NCBI RefSeq assembly: GCF_022427145.1
Contig: NZ_JAKSXN010000016.1
Location: forward strand, 1 to 64,000
From: Paenibacillus timonensis
GTDB taxonomy: Bacteria > Bacillota > Bacilli > Paenibacillales > Paenibacillaceae
Reading direction: 5' to 3'
Length of the DNA stretch: 64,000 bases
This document shows, in pieces, positions 43,883 through 51,296 of this stretch. Every line of letters starts with the position of its first letter. The stretch's first letter is position 1. Below the pieces are notes generated by a model. It was not told where the DNA came from. It ran no database searches and was given only the letters and a program-made list of their open reading frames with translations. The position numbers and the translations under genes are program-made.

Positions 43883-44326
43883 TTACAGGTTCATAACGAA
43901 CCCCGTTTTCTTCCCCTTTATAAATCCAGCGCTCTCATAAAATTCATGGACACCTTCGGTTCTGGAGCTCGTTAATAACATCAGCTTATAACAATTCTGC
44001 TCCATGGCCATTTCCTTGGCTTTTTCCAAAACCATTCGTCCAAATCCCATTCTTCTGTAGGCTCCATGCGTTACCACGTTTTCGATGAGCCCATAGGGCC
44101 GAGCATTTCTTGTTAGGTTCTTTACAATAATGAATACGCATGACGCGACAATTTCACCATTATGTTCTACAACCACGATGTTCATGTTGTTATCATGAAG
44201 GATCTCATTCCAATGCTGATCCAGTTTAGGACCTCTTTCTACTTCTGGATCATCCGGTATCAGAAATTTGTATAGAGCGAGAAGGTCCTCCAGTTCATCC
44301 TTATAAATCAATCGGCATTCTGCCAT
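43883..44326 (-). CDS. GNAT-family N-acetyltransferase
   Basis: A 147-residue acetyltransferase. The acetyl-CoA loop is [18 protein letters not shown], with [13 protein letters not shown] before it and a HEFYESAGF motif after. I start at the ATG preceded by GGAAGG, not 20 codons upstream, which would run into the DUF4177 gene. The substrate is unknown. Confidence 0.9.
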   Translation of the reverse strand: MAECRLIYKDELEDLLALYKFLIPDDPEVERGPKLDQHWNEILHDNNMNIVVVEHNGEIVASCVFIIVKNLTRNARPYGLIENVVTHGAYRRMGFGRMVLEKAKEMAMEQNCYKLMLLTSSRTEGVHEFYESAGFIKGKKTGFVMNL

Positions 44327-44354
44327 CTTAGGGCACCTTCCTTCGGGACTATTT

Positions 44355-44555
44355 TCAGTCCACCAAGAGTCTCTTAAATACAACAATCACTTCTCTAGAT
44401 GTCCCCTGACCATAACTGGTATCGAAACAGGACACCACTTCCCAACCAGATTGGCCAAAATGATTTAATTCACTCTCAAACTCCGTCTCATCCACTTTCC
44501 CCCCCATAAATCCTCCGGTTTTCACCTTAATCGTTTTATACTCCCATTTCGTCAT
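44355..44555 (-). CDS. DUF4177 small protein
   Basis: A 66-residue protein matching DUF4177: KWEYKTIKV at the start and [16 protein letters not shown] in the middle. GGGAGGAG lies just before the ATG at 44555. These are small cytosolic proteins of unknown function common in Firmicutes. Confidence 0.85.
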   Translation of the reverse strand: MTKWEYKTIKVKTGGFMGGKVDETEFESELNHFGQSGWEVVSCFDTSYGQGTSREVIVVFKRLLVD

Positions 44556-44619
44556 TGGATCTCCTCCCATACGGTTTCCTAGTTATTTTTACGGCTTATA
44601 TGATAGAGAACATGCTTGC

Positions 44620-45039
44620 TTAATGGACTATCTTTCTCAACAAGGAATTCTTCTCCGTCACCAACCAGGTTTTGGCATCCTCTGGATCCGCATAAAAACG
44701 AATGTTCAAGTCTAGACCCGATTTTTTGATCTGCTTTTTCAGCCTCCAGGCATTCATGGGGGAAAGGCCCACGATAGACAATCTCTCTACATATAAGCTT
44801 ATTCTGCTTAAATGATTGATCAATTCCTGAATCACTCGATCCGTTATGGAGGTCTTGTAAAAATCCACCCAAATCTTTAATTTCCGATGAACCCCGATCA
44901 TAAATTGTTCTTCCTCTTGAATGAGTCGAAATAGTCTTTCCTCATCTTTATACATGCTTCCATACTTCAGGCAATGGATCTCGCCCCCTTTGTAATAGTA
45001 GGGAAACATTGACCCTCCTGGAGATTTCACACTGATCAT
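44620..45039 (-). CDS. Hypothetical protein
   Basis: A 139-residue soluble protein with an excellent GGGAGGGG ribosome site. It shows alternating strands and helices (KLKIWVDFYKTSITDRVIQELINHL, then RLSIVGLSPMNAWRLKKQIKK), reminiscent of a STAS-like or small Rossmann fold. I do not recognise a family. It lies between DUF4177 and a VOC gene on the same strand, 39 nt after the latter. Confidence 0.75.
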   Translation of the reverse strand: MISVKSPGGSMFPYYYKGGEIHCLKYGSMYKDEERLFRLIQEEEQFMIGVHRKLKIWVDFYKTSITDRVIQELINHLSRISLYVERLSIVGLSPMNAWRLKKQIKKSGLDLNIRFYADPEDAKTWLVTEKNSLLRKIVH

Positions 45040-45078
45040 TTCTTCCCCTCCCTAGCATGTGATGGCTCGCTTGCCGAT

Positions 45079-45501
45079 TTATTTCACGCGTTTCATCATC
45101 GGATGATCTTCTTTGAGCTGCAGTAAATCCCACAGGTTGCCGAATAAATCCTTAAAAACTGCCACGATTCCATATTCCTGTTCCTTGGGTTCTCTAACAA
45201 ATTCAATCCCTTTTGAAACCATATCCTGATAATCTCGCCAGAAATCATCCGTGTTCAGAAACAGAAAAACCCTACCTCCGGCCTGATTTCCAATGAACGG
45301 CTCTTGCTCCGGTTTCGAAGCCTTTGCGAGCAATATTGTCGTACCCACTGAGCCTGGCGGAGAAACGACTACCCATCGTTTATCCTGTTCCGGCTGATAG
45401 GTATCCTCTACTAATGTAAAATGAAGTTTTTTCGTATAAAAATCTATGGCCTCGTCATAATCCTTAACCACAAGAGCGATATGGACGATCGACTGAATCA
45501 T
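45079..45501 (-). CDS. VOC-superfamily (glyoxalase-like) protein
   Basis: A 140-residue protein beginning VHIALVVKDYDEAIDFYTKKL, with the usual internal strand FLFLNTDDF and a terminal FKDLFGNLWDLLQ. Its start overlaps the signal peptidase stop by 4 nt, so the two genes are coupled. The substrate is unknown. Confidence 0.9.
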   Translation of the reverse strand: MIQSIVHIALVVKDYDEAIDFYTKKLHFTLVEDTYQPEQDKRWVVVSPPGSVGTTILLAKASKPEQEPFIGNQAGGRVFLFLNTDDFWRDYQDMVSKGIEFVREPKEQEYGIVAVFKDLFGNLWDLLQLKEDHPMMKRVK

Positions 45502-45968
45502 GGTCTTTTCTCCTCAATTCTATTCGTATTTGTCATTTTCATAACTGAAGTCACTTTCCCTATAATCTGCGATCTTTTTATGGGTCCATACGTTCTGCTG
45601 TCCAGGCTGTTATCAAGATTATCTCCGATGACATAGAACTCATCTTTCTGTAGGGTAATATCAGTGTCTTTCCCGATTTGAGCTTCCGATTGGTATCGCT
45701 CCTTGCCGTTAACCCTGATTTGAGTTCCCACCGTTTCGATATGGTCTCCTTCAATCCCGATGACACGTTTGCAGAATGATTTATCGTCTTGCTCAAAAAT
45801 AATAATGTCATCTTTACCAATACGATCATTCAATTCCGTGTTTACCATCACCCGATCTCCGTGATTTATCGTCGGGCTCATGGATGGACCATCGATAATA
45901 AAGGTTTTCTCTGTTGGATTCCCAAAGAGTACGGTAAGTAAGATAAGAAGTGCGGATATTGCGTTCAC
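45498..45968 (-). CDS. Signal peptidase I (SipS type)
   Basis: A 156-residue type I signal peptidase. One N-terminal membrane helix is followed by the nucleophile motif GPSMSPT, the general-base lysine motif FCKRVIGIEGD and GDNLDNSLDSRTYGPI. It is slightly shorter than SipS (184), mainly in the N terminus. It would cleave secreted preproteins on the outer face of the membrane. Probably one of several paralogues in the genome, given its place among small accessory genes. Confidence 0.93.
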   Translation of the reverse strand: MNAISALLILLTVLFGNPTEKTFIIDGPSMSPTINHGDRVMVNTELNDRIGKDDIIIFEQDDKSFCKRVIGIEGDHIETVGTQIRVNGKERYQSEAQIGKDTDITLQKDEFYVIGDNLDNSLDSRTYGPIKRSQIIGKVTSVMKMTNTNRIEEKRP

Positions 45969-46024
45969 TTATTTGTCTCCTTTCCTATTACGTTCACGAC
46001 TAGAGGTTATTCAGTTGCGAGCTA

Positions 46025-46264
46025 TCAAACGCCGTAAAATCCTAGTATGATCTTGAAGTTGCTTTTACTTTTAGCCTGAACCTTTACTCCTTCTCTGAGA
46101 TCAAGAATCAAAACTCTCCTTCTTATCCAAACTCTTAAATAAACTGATTTTAATTTAAATGGTTTTACGATACCTTTCATTTCGGTCTCGGTTCCATCTT
46201 CGTGTTCTATCTCTGTTCTAATTAGCCACGTGTTACCAATCCCAATCTCAATATACTTCTTCAA
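46025..46264 (-). CDS. DUF3977 small protein
   Basis: About 79 residues, beginning KKYIEIGIGNTWLIRTEIE, the DUF3977 opening, with ILDLREG near the middle. I prefer TTG 46264 because a GAGG lies 5 nt before it and family members begin there; the frame is open to 46309. Basic C terminus. Function unknown. Confidence 0.75.
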   Translation of the reverse strand: MKKYIEIGIGNTWLIRTEIEHEDGTETEMKGIVKPFKLKSVYLRVWIRRRVLILDLREGVKVQAKSKSNFKIILGFYGV

Positions 46265-46324
46265 GGAAACCTCGGTCAGAATCTTCTCTCCCTTTCGTGA
46301 GTGTTGCATCGCGCTTAAGCTTTT

Positions 46325-46786
46325 TCAATCAAATGTACTTTCAAAGTAAGGACCCTCAGGACCACGAATATAGTTATGAATAAGCTTTCTCATTGGTTCG
46401 GGAAGTAAATTGTGACGATCCATCTCATTTACGGGGATCCAATAAAAATCTAGATGACTCTCTTTCGATTCGGGATTCGTTCCAAGATCTAAATACTCTA
46501 GTTTAGTAGCAAACACATGATTGATTTCTTGATGATACACGCCTCCGTCTTCGTAGCTAGCTTCAACCGCTCCAAGATAAGCGCCAACCTCACTGGTTAA
46601 ACCAAGTTCTTCATTGATTTCCCTGTACAAGGTGGTCTTTATGCTCTCATGAAATTCAACATGTCCTCCGGGTAAAAATGTGTTATCCATTCCCTTACAA
46701 TGAGCAACTAAGAGATGGAAATCCTTGATGATAACTCCTCGAGCCAGCACATGATATTTTGCTATCGGAGTTTTTTCTTGCATCAA
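46325..46786 (-). CDS. NUDIX hydrolase
   Basis: A 153-residue NUDIX enzyme. The box reads GGHVEFHESIKTTLYREINEELGL, with conserved RE and EE pairs. ARGVIIKDFHLLVAHCKG and the INHVFATKL strand flank it. Second NUDIX gene of this run. The substrate is unknown. Confidence 0.92.
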   Translation of the reverse strand: MMQEKTPIAKYHVLARGVIIKDFHLLVAHCKGMDNTFLPGGHVEFHESIKTTLYREINEELGLTSEVGAYLGAVEASYEDGGVYHQEINHVFATKLEYLDLGTNPESKESHLDFYWIPVNEMDRHNLLPEPMRKLIHNYIRGPEGPYFESTFD

Positions 46787-46835
46787 CCTTCCCTCCTTGA
46801 TTCCTCAAAATTACTGTTTCATCCCCGCAATCACG

Positions 46836-46994
46836 TTATTGGGTTCTTTTCATTCTGTCCTCAAGCCTTTTAATTTCATAATTAGCTTCCTTTACCAAAC
46901 ACTTCAGCGAGACTCCTGCAATGAACGAAGAAACAGAAATCACAAAACAAACGATTTCATGTTTCTGATTCTTCCAAATTGCCTTTGTATACAC
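46836..46994 (-). CDS. Possible 52-residue membrane protein
   Basis: A GTG-started frame encoding one hydrophobic helix (EIVCFVISVSSFIAGVSLK) followed by a charged helix (ANYEIKRLEDRMKRTQ), a plausible small membrane protein. The GTG directly follows a hairpin (46996-47040), and the only ribosome-site-like sequence is GGGG within that hairpin. Therefore it may be a remnant rather than an expressed gene. It lies 50 nt upstream of the NUDIX gene. Confidence 0.35.
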   Translation of the reverse strand: MYTKAIWKNQKHEIVCFVISVSSFIAGVSLKCLVKEANYEIKRLEDRMKRTQ

Positions 46995-46995
46995 A

Positions 46996-47040
46996 AAACG
47001 CCCCAGCCCAAGATAGCTCTTATCTTAGGTTAGGGCGTTT
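46996..47040. terminator. Imperfect long hairpin, possibly bidirectional
   Basis: AACGCCCcAgCCcAAGATA-type arms pair with TATCTTAGGTTAGGGCGTT (mismatches in lower case). Short T-runs follow on both strands (GTTTGTC and GTTTTGTG). It separates the small-enzyme run from the esterase operon. Confidence 0.5.
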
Positions 47041-47191
47041 GTCGTCTGAGCATCTTCCATGATTATACATCTGTTCGCCAAGTGGCGGAAGGACCCTGCA
47101 GCATATATATCTTGCTTACAACTTATCCTATAATCTCATATTCCAACGTCATCGTGTCGATCGTCCAACTTCTTAAATCATTTTTAGCAAT
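47041..47191. other. Intergenic region with a coding-like fragment
   Basis: No complete gene. On the minus strand about 31 codons (47216-47123) read LGNSQIAKNDLRSWTID and onward to a TAA stop, without a start codon. This looks like the 3' remnant of a decayed gene. It overlaps the likely esterase promoter. Confidence 0.3.
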
Positions 47192-47242
47192 TTGACTATT
47201 GCCTAAGCATGTACTAAGCTAAACATAGTCTAATTAGACTAT
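47192..47242 (+). promoter_or_regulatory. Promoter and perfect palindromic operator of the esterase-padR operon
   Basis: TTGACT (47192-47197) lies 17 nt before a poor -10 (TAAGCT 47215-47220). The 18-bp perfect palindrome ATAGTCTAATTAGACTAT (47225-47242) lies around the expected transcription start. PadR repressors bind dyads of this kind, and a PadR gene is second in the operon, so autorepression is likely. Confidence 0.6.
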
Positions 47243-47267
47243 AGTAGTGATGTGAAGGAGTTAGCTG

Positions 47268-48113
47268 ATGATGAAATCATTTTTAATGTTAGGTCAGTCG
47301 AATATGGCGGGCCGTGGATTTTTGCATGAAGTCGATCCGATCTATAATGAAAAAATAAAAATGCTGCGTAACGGACAGTGGCAGATGATGACAGAGCCGA
47401 TCAATTATGACCGTCCCGTTTCGGGCGTAAGCTTGGCGGCGTCTTTTGCCGATGCCTGGTCGATAGCCCATCCCGAGGAGGAAATTGGGTTGATTCCTTG
47501 TGCGGAAGGCGGCAGCTCTTTAAATGACTGGCATCCGGAAGGCATCCTGTTTCAACATGCTTTGTCCGAAGCCCGCTTCGCCCTGCGGTCCAGTCAAATC
47601 TGTGGAATCCTATGGCACCAGGGGGAAAGCGACAGTTATGGTTCGCTGCATGAAACGTATTACAAGAAAATCGCTTTGATCATCGAGACCCTGAGACACG
47701 AATTGAATCTAAAGGATGAAGTGCCGCTGATCCTTGGTGGACTAGGTGATTTCCTGGGGAAAACCGGTTTTGGACAGCACGCGACAGAATATCGTCAGGT
47801 CAATGAACAATTGCAGCGCTACGCCAATGAACACCCGAATTGTTATTTTGTCACGGCGGCAGATCTGACCGCGAATGCGGATGGCATTCATATCAACGCG
47901 GTTTCGCAGCGCAAATTCGGCTACCGTTATTTCGAGGCTTTCTCTAACAAGTGTCATGTCCTGGGGCCCCTCCCGGAGGAGGAGCAGTCGCTGAACGTGA
48001 AGCGCGACTACTCAAAAACGGAACAGATTTATCTTCATAGCATGGATTTGGCTTTGGGCAAAATCACGTACTCGGAATTCGAGGCGCAGATGGCGAAGGT
48101 GATGTCGCCTTGA
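47268..48113 (+). CDS. SGNH-type acetylesterase (SASA family)
   Basis: A 281-residue protein opening SFLMLGQSNMAGRG, the nucleophile-serine block of the sialate O-acetylesterase/SASA family. It has an internal CAEGGSSLNDW and the ILWHQGESDS block, and NADGIHINAVSQRKFG supplies the Asp/His pair. It has no signal peptide, so it is probably cytosolic. It would remove acetyl groups from a carbohydrate. The C-terminal 50 residues form a separate helical tail. Coupled to padR by a TTGA overlap. GAAGGAG precedes the ATG. Confidence 0.88.
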   Translation: MMKSFLMLGQSNMAGRGFLHEVDPIYNEKIKMLRNGQWQMMTEPINYDRPVSGVSLAASFADAWSIAHPEEEIGLIPCAEGGSSLNDWHPEGILFQHALSEARFALRSSQICGILWHQGESDSYGSLHETYYKKIALIIETLRHELNLKDEVPLILGGLGDFLGKTGFGQHATEYRQVNEQLQRYANEHPNCYFVTAADLTANADGIHINAVSQRKFGYRYFEAFSNKCHVLGPLPEEEQSLNVKRDYSKTEQIYLHSMDLALGKITYSEFEAQMAKVMSP

Positions 48114-48652
48114 TCCCCTTACTCATTCTTGGCTTACTGATCCAAAACCCCGGCGCCCACGGCTACGAGCTATTGGCCTTCATGGAACAACGCCATTACA
48201 AGTACATTGTCAACTTCACGAAAGGCTCGTTTTATTACAATCTGCAGCAGTTGGAAGAGAAGGGTTGGATTGAACAGATCCAACAGGGATCTTCAACCCA
48301 CGGACGCGAAACCCGGAACTTCAAAATAACCGAATCCGGAAGGATTGAATTCGAGAAATTAATGGTCAAATACGGCACCCAATCGGAGTATGTGAACCTG
48401 CAATTTTATGGAGCGCTGCTTTTTGCAGATGAATATGACCAGAGCAAGTTGCTGGAACTAATCCAATCGCAAATCGATCAGACGAAATCCCGAATTGCTC
48501 TCCTTGATGAATACCTGTCCAACGCGCAGGAGGTTCCCGGCACAATCGACTACTACCGCCGCATGAACGAAAATTCCCGATCCCATCACTTGGTGAACTT
48601 AGCGTGGTTTGAACAATTAAAAGCCGAAATAGAAGGAACCCCAGGGGCATAG
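48110..48652 (+). CDS. PadR-family transcriptional regulator
   Basis: A 180-residue regulator with an N-terminal PadR winged helix (LLILGLLIQNPGAHGYELLAFMEQ, then GSFYYNLQQLEEKGWIEQ) and a C-terminal helical dimerisation domain (Vir-like) to about residue 175. The start is TTG overlapping the esterase stop codon, with GAAGGTG upstream. Likely repressor of its own operon through the palindrome at 47225-47242. The inducer is unknown. Confidence 0.9.
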   Translation: MIPLLILGLLIQNPGAHGYELLAFMEQRHYKYIVNFTKGSFYYNLQQLEEKGWIEQIQQGSSTHGRETRNFKITESGRIEFEKLMVKYGTQSEYVNLQFYGALLFADEYDQSKLLELIQSQIDQTKSRIALLDEYLSNAQEVPGTIDYYRRMNENSRSHHLVNLAWFEQLKAEIEGTPGA

Positions 48653-48771
48653 GTCACATTGATCTGAGCCTCTAGGGTTAGCTTTATTGCTTATTTCGTC
48701 TTCATATTCTTTTTTCAAAATGCTCATATAGATCGTGTCTGATAGATTGCTACTGTCTAAGGCTGGGTCAT
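48653..48771. other. Short convergent intergenic region
   Basis: 119 bases between the convergent padR and ridA genes. I see no strong hairpin or open frame. Confidence 0.4.
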
Positions 48772-49161
48772 TCATATCTGAACGATGGCTTGCACTTCAA
48801 TTTCAACTAGTAAGTCGGGATCAATTAAGGCTTTAACCTCAACCATTGTGGCAACCGGCCGAATATCCTTGAAATACTCTCCATGGGCTTTTCCGATCTC
48901 CTCCCACTTCGAAATATCCGTTACAAACATTCGAGTCCTCACCACGTTTTCCATCCCTGCTTCAAGCTTTATTAAAGCTTCCTCGATTGTCATTAAAGCT
49001 TGTTTCGTTTGTAGATATGCATCACCTTTACCTATGATTAAGTTGTCTTTCATTGCAGTCGTCCCGGCGACTTCTATGACATTACCAATTCTGATTGCTC
49101 TACAATATCCCACTACGGGCTCCCATGGAGAGCCGGTGGATACGCTTATTCTTTCTGTCAT
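48772..49161 (-). CDS. RidA-family (YjgF/YER057c/UK114) protein
   Basis: A 129-residue RidA-like protein with GSPWEPVVGYCRAIRIGNVIEVAGTT near the start and the VEVKALIDPDLLVEIEVQAIV ending. Canonical RidA deaminates reactive enamine/imine intermediates using an Arg in RVMFVTD-type context; here it reads VVRTRMFVTDIS, with that Arg retained. The start is the ATG after GGGAGAGG. The IS element begins 40 nt upstream and may have displaced the native promoter. Confidence 0.88.
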   Translation of the reverse strand: MTERISVSTGSPWEPVVGYCRAIRIGNVIEVAGTTAMKDNLIIGKGDAYLQTKQALMTIEEALIKLEAGMENVVRTRMFVTDISKWEEIGKAHGEYFKDIRPVATMVEVKALIDPDLLVEIEVQAIVQI

Positions 49162-49251
49162 AAGTTCCTCTCCCTTTACAAAAAACACCCCAACCCTAGA
49201 TTGAAGTGCACCCCTTAGAATGGACATTGGAAAAACCCCTAGGAACTGAAA

Positions 49252-49530
49252 ATGGAAGCGATCTGCCTTCACATTGAGGATAAGTGGACGTATCGGCAGA
49301 TCAATGAACATTTGGGGATACAAGATAAGGATCGGATGAAGGTGTGGATTCCGCAATATAGGGAGAAAGGGCAGTTTGCCCTCTTAGATCAAAGGGGAAG
49401 ACGGAAGAACTACATAGATCAAGATCGGTATGTACAACAATTAGAACGGGAGAACCGAATGCTAAAAAAGTGTTTAGAAATCTGGATGCGGGAGGTGCAG
49501 AGGAAAGGTATGTACTCATTCGTGAGTTAG
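49252..49530 (+). CDS. IS3-family OrfA
   Basis: A 92-residue OrfA with a helix-turn-helix (WTYRQINEHLGIQDKDRMKVWI) and a leucine-zipper-like helix (QQLERENRMLKKCLEIWM). It is shorter than typical IS150 OrfA. A slippery A-AAA-AAG at 49464-49470 should allow -1 frameshifting into orfB. Confidence 0.85.
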   Translation: MEAICLHIEDKWTYRQINEHLGIQDKDRMKVWIPQYREKGQFALLDQRGRRKNYIDQDRYVQQLERENRMLKKCLEIWMREVQRKGMYSFVS

Positions 49531-50354
49531 CGGATGGCTCCAATTTTCGCTATCTCTGCGAGTTATTCAACGTTTCTCGTAGCGGATATTATGCCTACCT
49601 GAACCGAATGGACATGGATCGGGATCAGGCCTCCAAAGAGCTAGTGAAGATCGTATATGACCGGTATGAGGGCAAATACGGGTACAGGCAAATTCAACTC
49701 TTCTTACTCCAAGACCATCACGTATGGTGGAATCACAAGAAAGTATTGCGACTTATGAAAGCCTTGGGATTATACTCTATGATTCGGCGTAAGCATCGTT
49801 GCAACTATGCCTCATCCCTTCAAGGCCGCGTTGCGGAGAACATCTTAAAGCGCGATTTCAACGCCCAAGCGCCTAACCAAAAATGGGTGACGGATATTAC
49901 CCAGTTTCGAGTCTTGGATACATGGATGTACCTCTCCGTGATTAAGGATCTATTCAACAATGAGATCGTTGCCTACCACATGAGCTTACGCAACGACAAC
50001 TAGCTCGTCCTGGAGACGTTTGCTAAAGCCTTTGAAAAGACGAAAGACGTGACTGGATTGATCGTTCACAGCGATCAAGGCTTCCAGTACACGTCCTACG
50101 CTTACCATGACATGCTGCAACAGGTTGGCGCCCAAATCAGCATGTCGCGGAGAGGCAATTGTTTGGACAACGCCTCGATGGAGAGCTACTTCTCGCATCT
50201 CAAAACGGAAGGGCTCTATCCCTATGATATCCGAACTATGAGCGAGGCACAAAGGCGAATTGAAGAATACATTCATTTCTATAACCATAACCGACCGCAA
50301 CGAAAGCTAAATAAGCTGCCGCCAGTACAATACCGGCGACAGCTTGCAGCCTAG
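49470..50354 (+). pseudogene. IS3-family OrfB transposase, interrupted by an amber stop
   Basis: A DDE transposase of the rve type. The first catalytic Asp (WVTDITQF) lies before an in-frame TAG at 50001-50003. The second Asp (HSDQGFQYTS) and the Glu (SMESYFSHLKTE) lie after it, in the same frame. The codon before decay was probably CAG. The element therefore cannot make an active enzyme on its own. Confidence 0.88.
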
Positions 50355-50398
50355 GTGTTTTTACTATGTCCACAAAATGGGGTCTTGACCAACTACAT

Positions 50399-50421
50399 CA
50401 CCCGCATAGCGGGTGGTTTTC
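50399..50421 (+). terminator. Small terminator just outside the IS right end
   Basis: CACCCGC pairs with GCGGGTG around an ATA loop, followed by GTTTT. It would end transcripts leaving the IS element. Confidence 0.6.
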
Positions 50422-50464
50422 TGTTTCGCACGCTTCGCGAGCTCAACTGGCTTAAGCCATTAAC

Positions 50465-50513
50465 AAAAAAAGGCAGCAAGTCCTTGGGATCCAAGGTCTT
50501 GCTGCCTTTTAGA
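50465..50513 (-). terminator. Strong terminator of the 57-residue gene
   Basis: A long stem (AAAGGCAGCAAG, then CCTTGG, pairing with CCAAGG, then CTTGCTGCCTTT, with a T-T mismatch) is followed on the minus strand by a run of seven T's. Confidence 0.88.
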
Positions 50514-50553
50514 AGATACATTTTATTATAATCATGAACAGTGAATGGTTTGT

Positions 50554-50727
50554 TTATGTATTCTTTCCTGGAGGCAATACAGTATGTGGGCTGTTTTTCT
50601 GGTGTTCGGCCGGATCTAGGATGTGCGTTTCATAGGAGTACTCTACTTCTTTCCACTTGTCATATTGGATTCCAAGATAATCCAGAACATCTTTCAATTC
50701 AATTGCGATCTTCCCATCATAACGCAT
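50554..50727 (-). CDS. Hypothetical 57-residue protein
   Basis: A small soluble protein beginning MRYDGKIAIELKDVLDYLGI and ending PPGKNT. It starts at an ATG about 11 nt after GAGAGG, and a strong terminator follows 41 nt after its stop, so it is probably expressed. The IELKDVLDYLGIQYDKWKEVEY stretch is amphipathic and acidic. I do not recognise a family. It lies between the IS element and the exopolysaccharide cluster. Confidence 0.6.
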   Translation of the reverse strand: MRYDGKIAIELKDVLDYLGIQYDKWKEVEYSYETHILDPAEHQKNSPHTVLPPGKNT

Positions 50728-50999
50728 TAACACAACATCCTCTCGACACCGGAATATTTATATATACGTGTAGAAAGGCCGGTTGCACCACTAGCTATTA
50801 ACGTTCCAAGGTGCCCAAATAAGGAACGAAAATAATCGCATCCATTTCTTAACGACATTATACTGAGTGCAATGAGCAATGTCACACGAAAATTGTAATG
50901 AAAGAATGTGAAATTCTGTAGAAAAAAATCTTTCTTTGTTGAACATTTCATAATATTTGAAAACTTTCATTTATAAGTGCATTCCATTTCTAGGCTCCT
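50728..50999. other. A+T-rich intergenic region
   Basis: About 270 bases before the small gene. I see no convincing frame. The leftward promoter of the 57-residue gene should lie here. The stretch is markedly A+T-rich, with a long TTTCATTTATAAG-type tract, and marks the end of the exopolysaccharide cluster. Confidence 0.35.
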
Positions 51000-51296
51000 T
51001 CAACATGGAGGCTCCTTTTTTTTCTTACGTTTCAAGTAATATTTCCTGTTGTACTCCTTCACCCTATCTTTGTATTTCGCCCTCCATTGTCGATTATATT
51101 CATTTTTTTCCTTATCACTGAGAACCGGCGTTTTTTCTCGCTTCGACGCGGGCACGATTTCCAATCCGTCCAAACTTGCACTTAACGTGACATACATATC
51201 ATATGCTTTCTTTTTCCCATAAATACTTATATAGTCCTTCCCCTTATAGACAATCGACCATTTCGTATTGTACTTTTTCCGCAAAAATAAACTCAT
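51000..51296 (-). CDS. Basic hypothetical protein coupled to manC
   Basis: A 98-residue, very basic protein (MSLFLRKKYNTKWSIVYKG at the start, RKYYLKRKKKKEPPC at the end). It has a middle segment with strand character (DYISIYGKKKAYDMYVTLSA) and a Lys/Tyr/Arg-rich C-terminal helix. Its ATG overlaps the manC stop (ATGA). I do not recognise a family. The charge suggests binding to nucleic acid or to anionic polymer. Last gene of the polysaccharide cluster. Confidence 0.65.
   Translation of the reverse strand: MSLFLRKKYNTKWSIVYKGKDYISIYGKKKAYDMYVTLSASLDGLEIVPASKREKTPVLSDKEKNEYNRQWRAKYKDRVKEYNRKYYLKRKKKKEPPC

Larger units (their letters stand above)
49202..50391 (+). mobile_element. IS3-family insertion sequence (IS150-like group)
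   Basis: About 1190 bp bounded by imperfect 42-bp inverted repeats with TG...CA ends. The left end begins TGAAGTGCACCCC and the right end, on the minus strand, begins TGGTCAAGACCCC. Both share TGGACAT and AAAAACxCCTAGG further in. It encodes orfA and orfB overlapping in a -1 frame. I find no obvious target-site duplication (GAT to the left, CTA to the right). The transposase is broken by an in-frame stop. Confidence 0.85.

Noticed and set aside
45498-45968. Signal peptidase as a truncated pseudogene
   Set aside because: All catalytic motifs (GPSMSPT, KRVIG, GDNxxxSxDSR) and the membrane anchor are present; it is only slightly short.
50727-50951. 74-codon minus-strand frame ahead of the 57-residue gene
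   Set aside because: Low-complexity Phe/Leu/Ser content, no ribosome site, and it ends at the start of the better-supported small gene.
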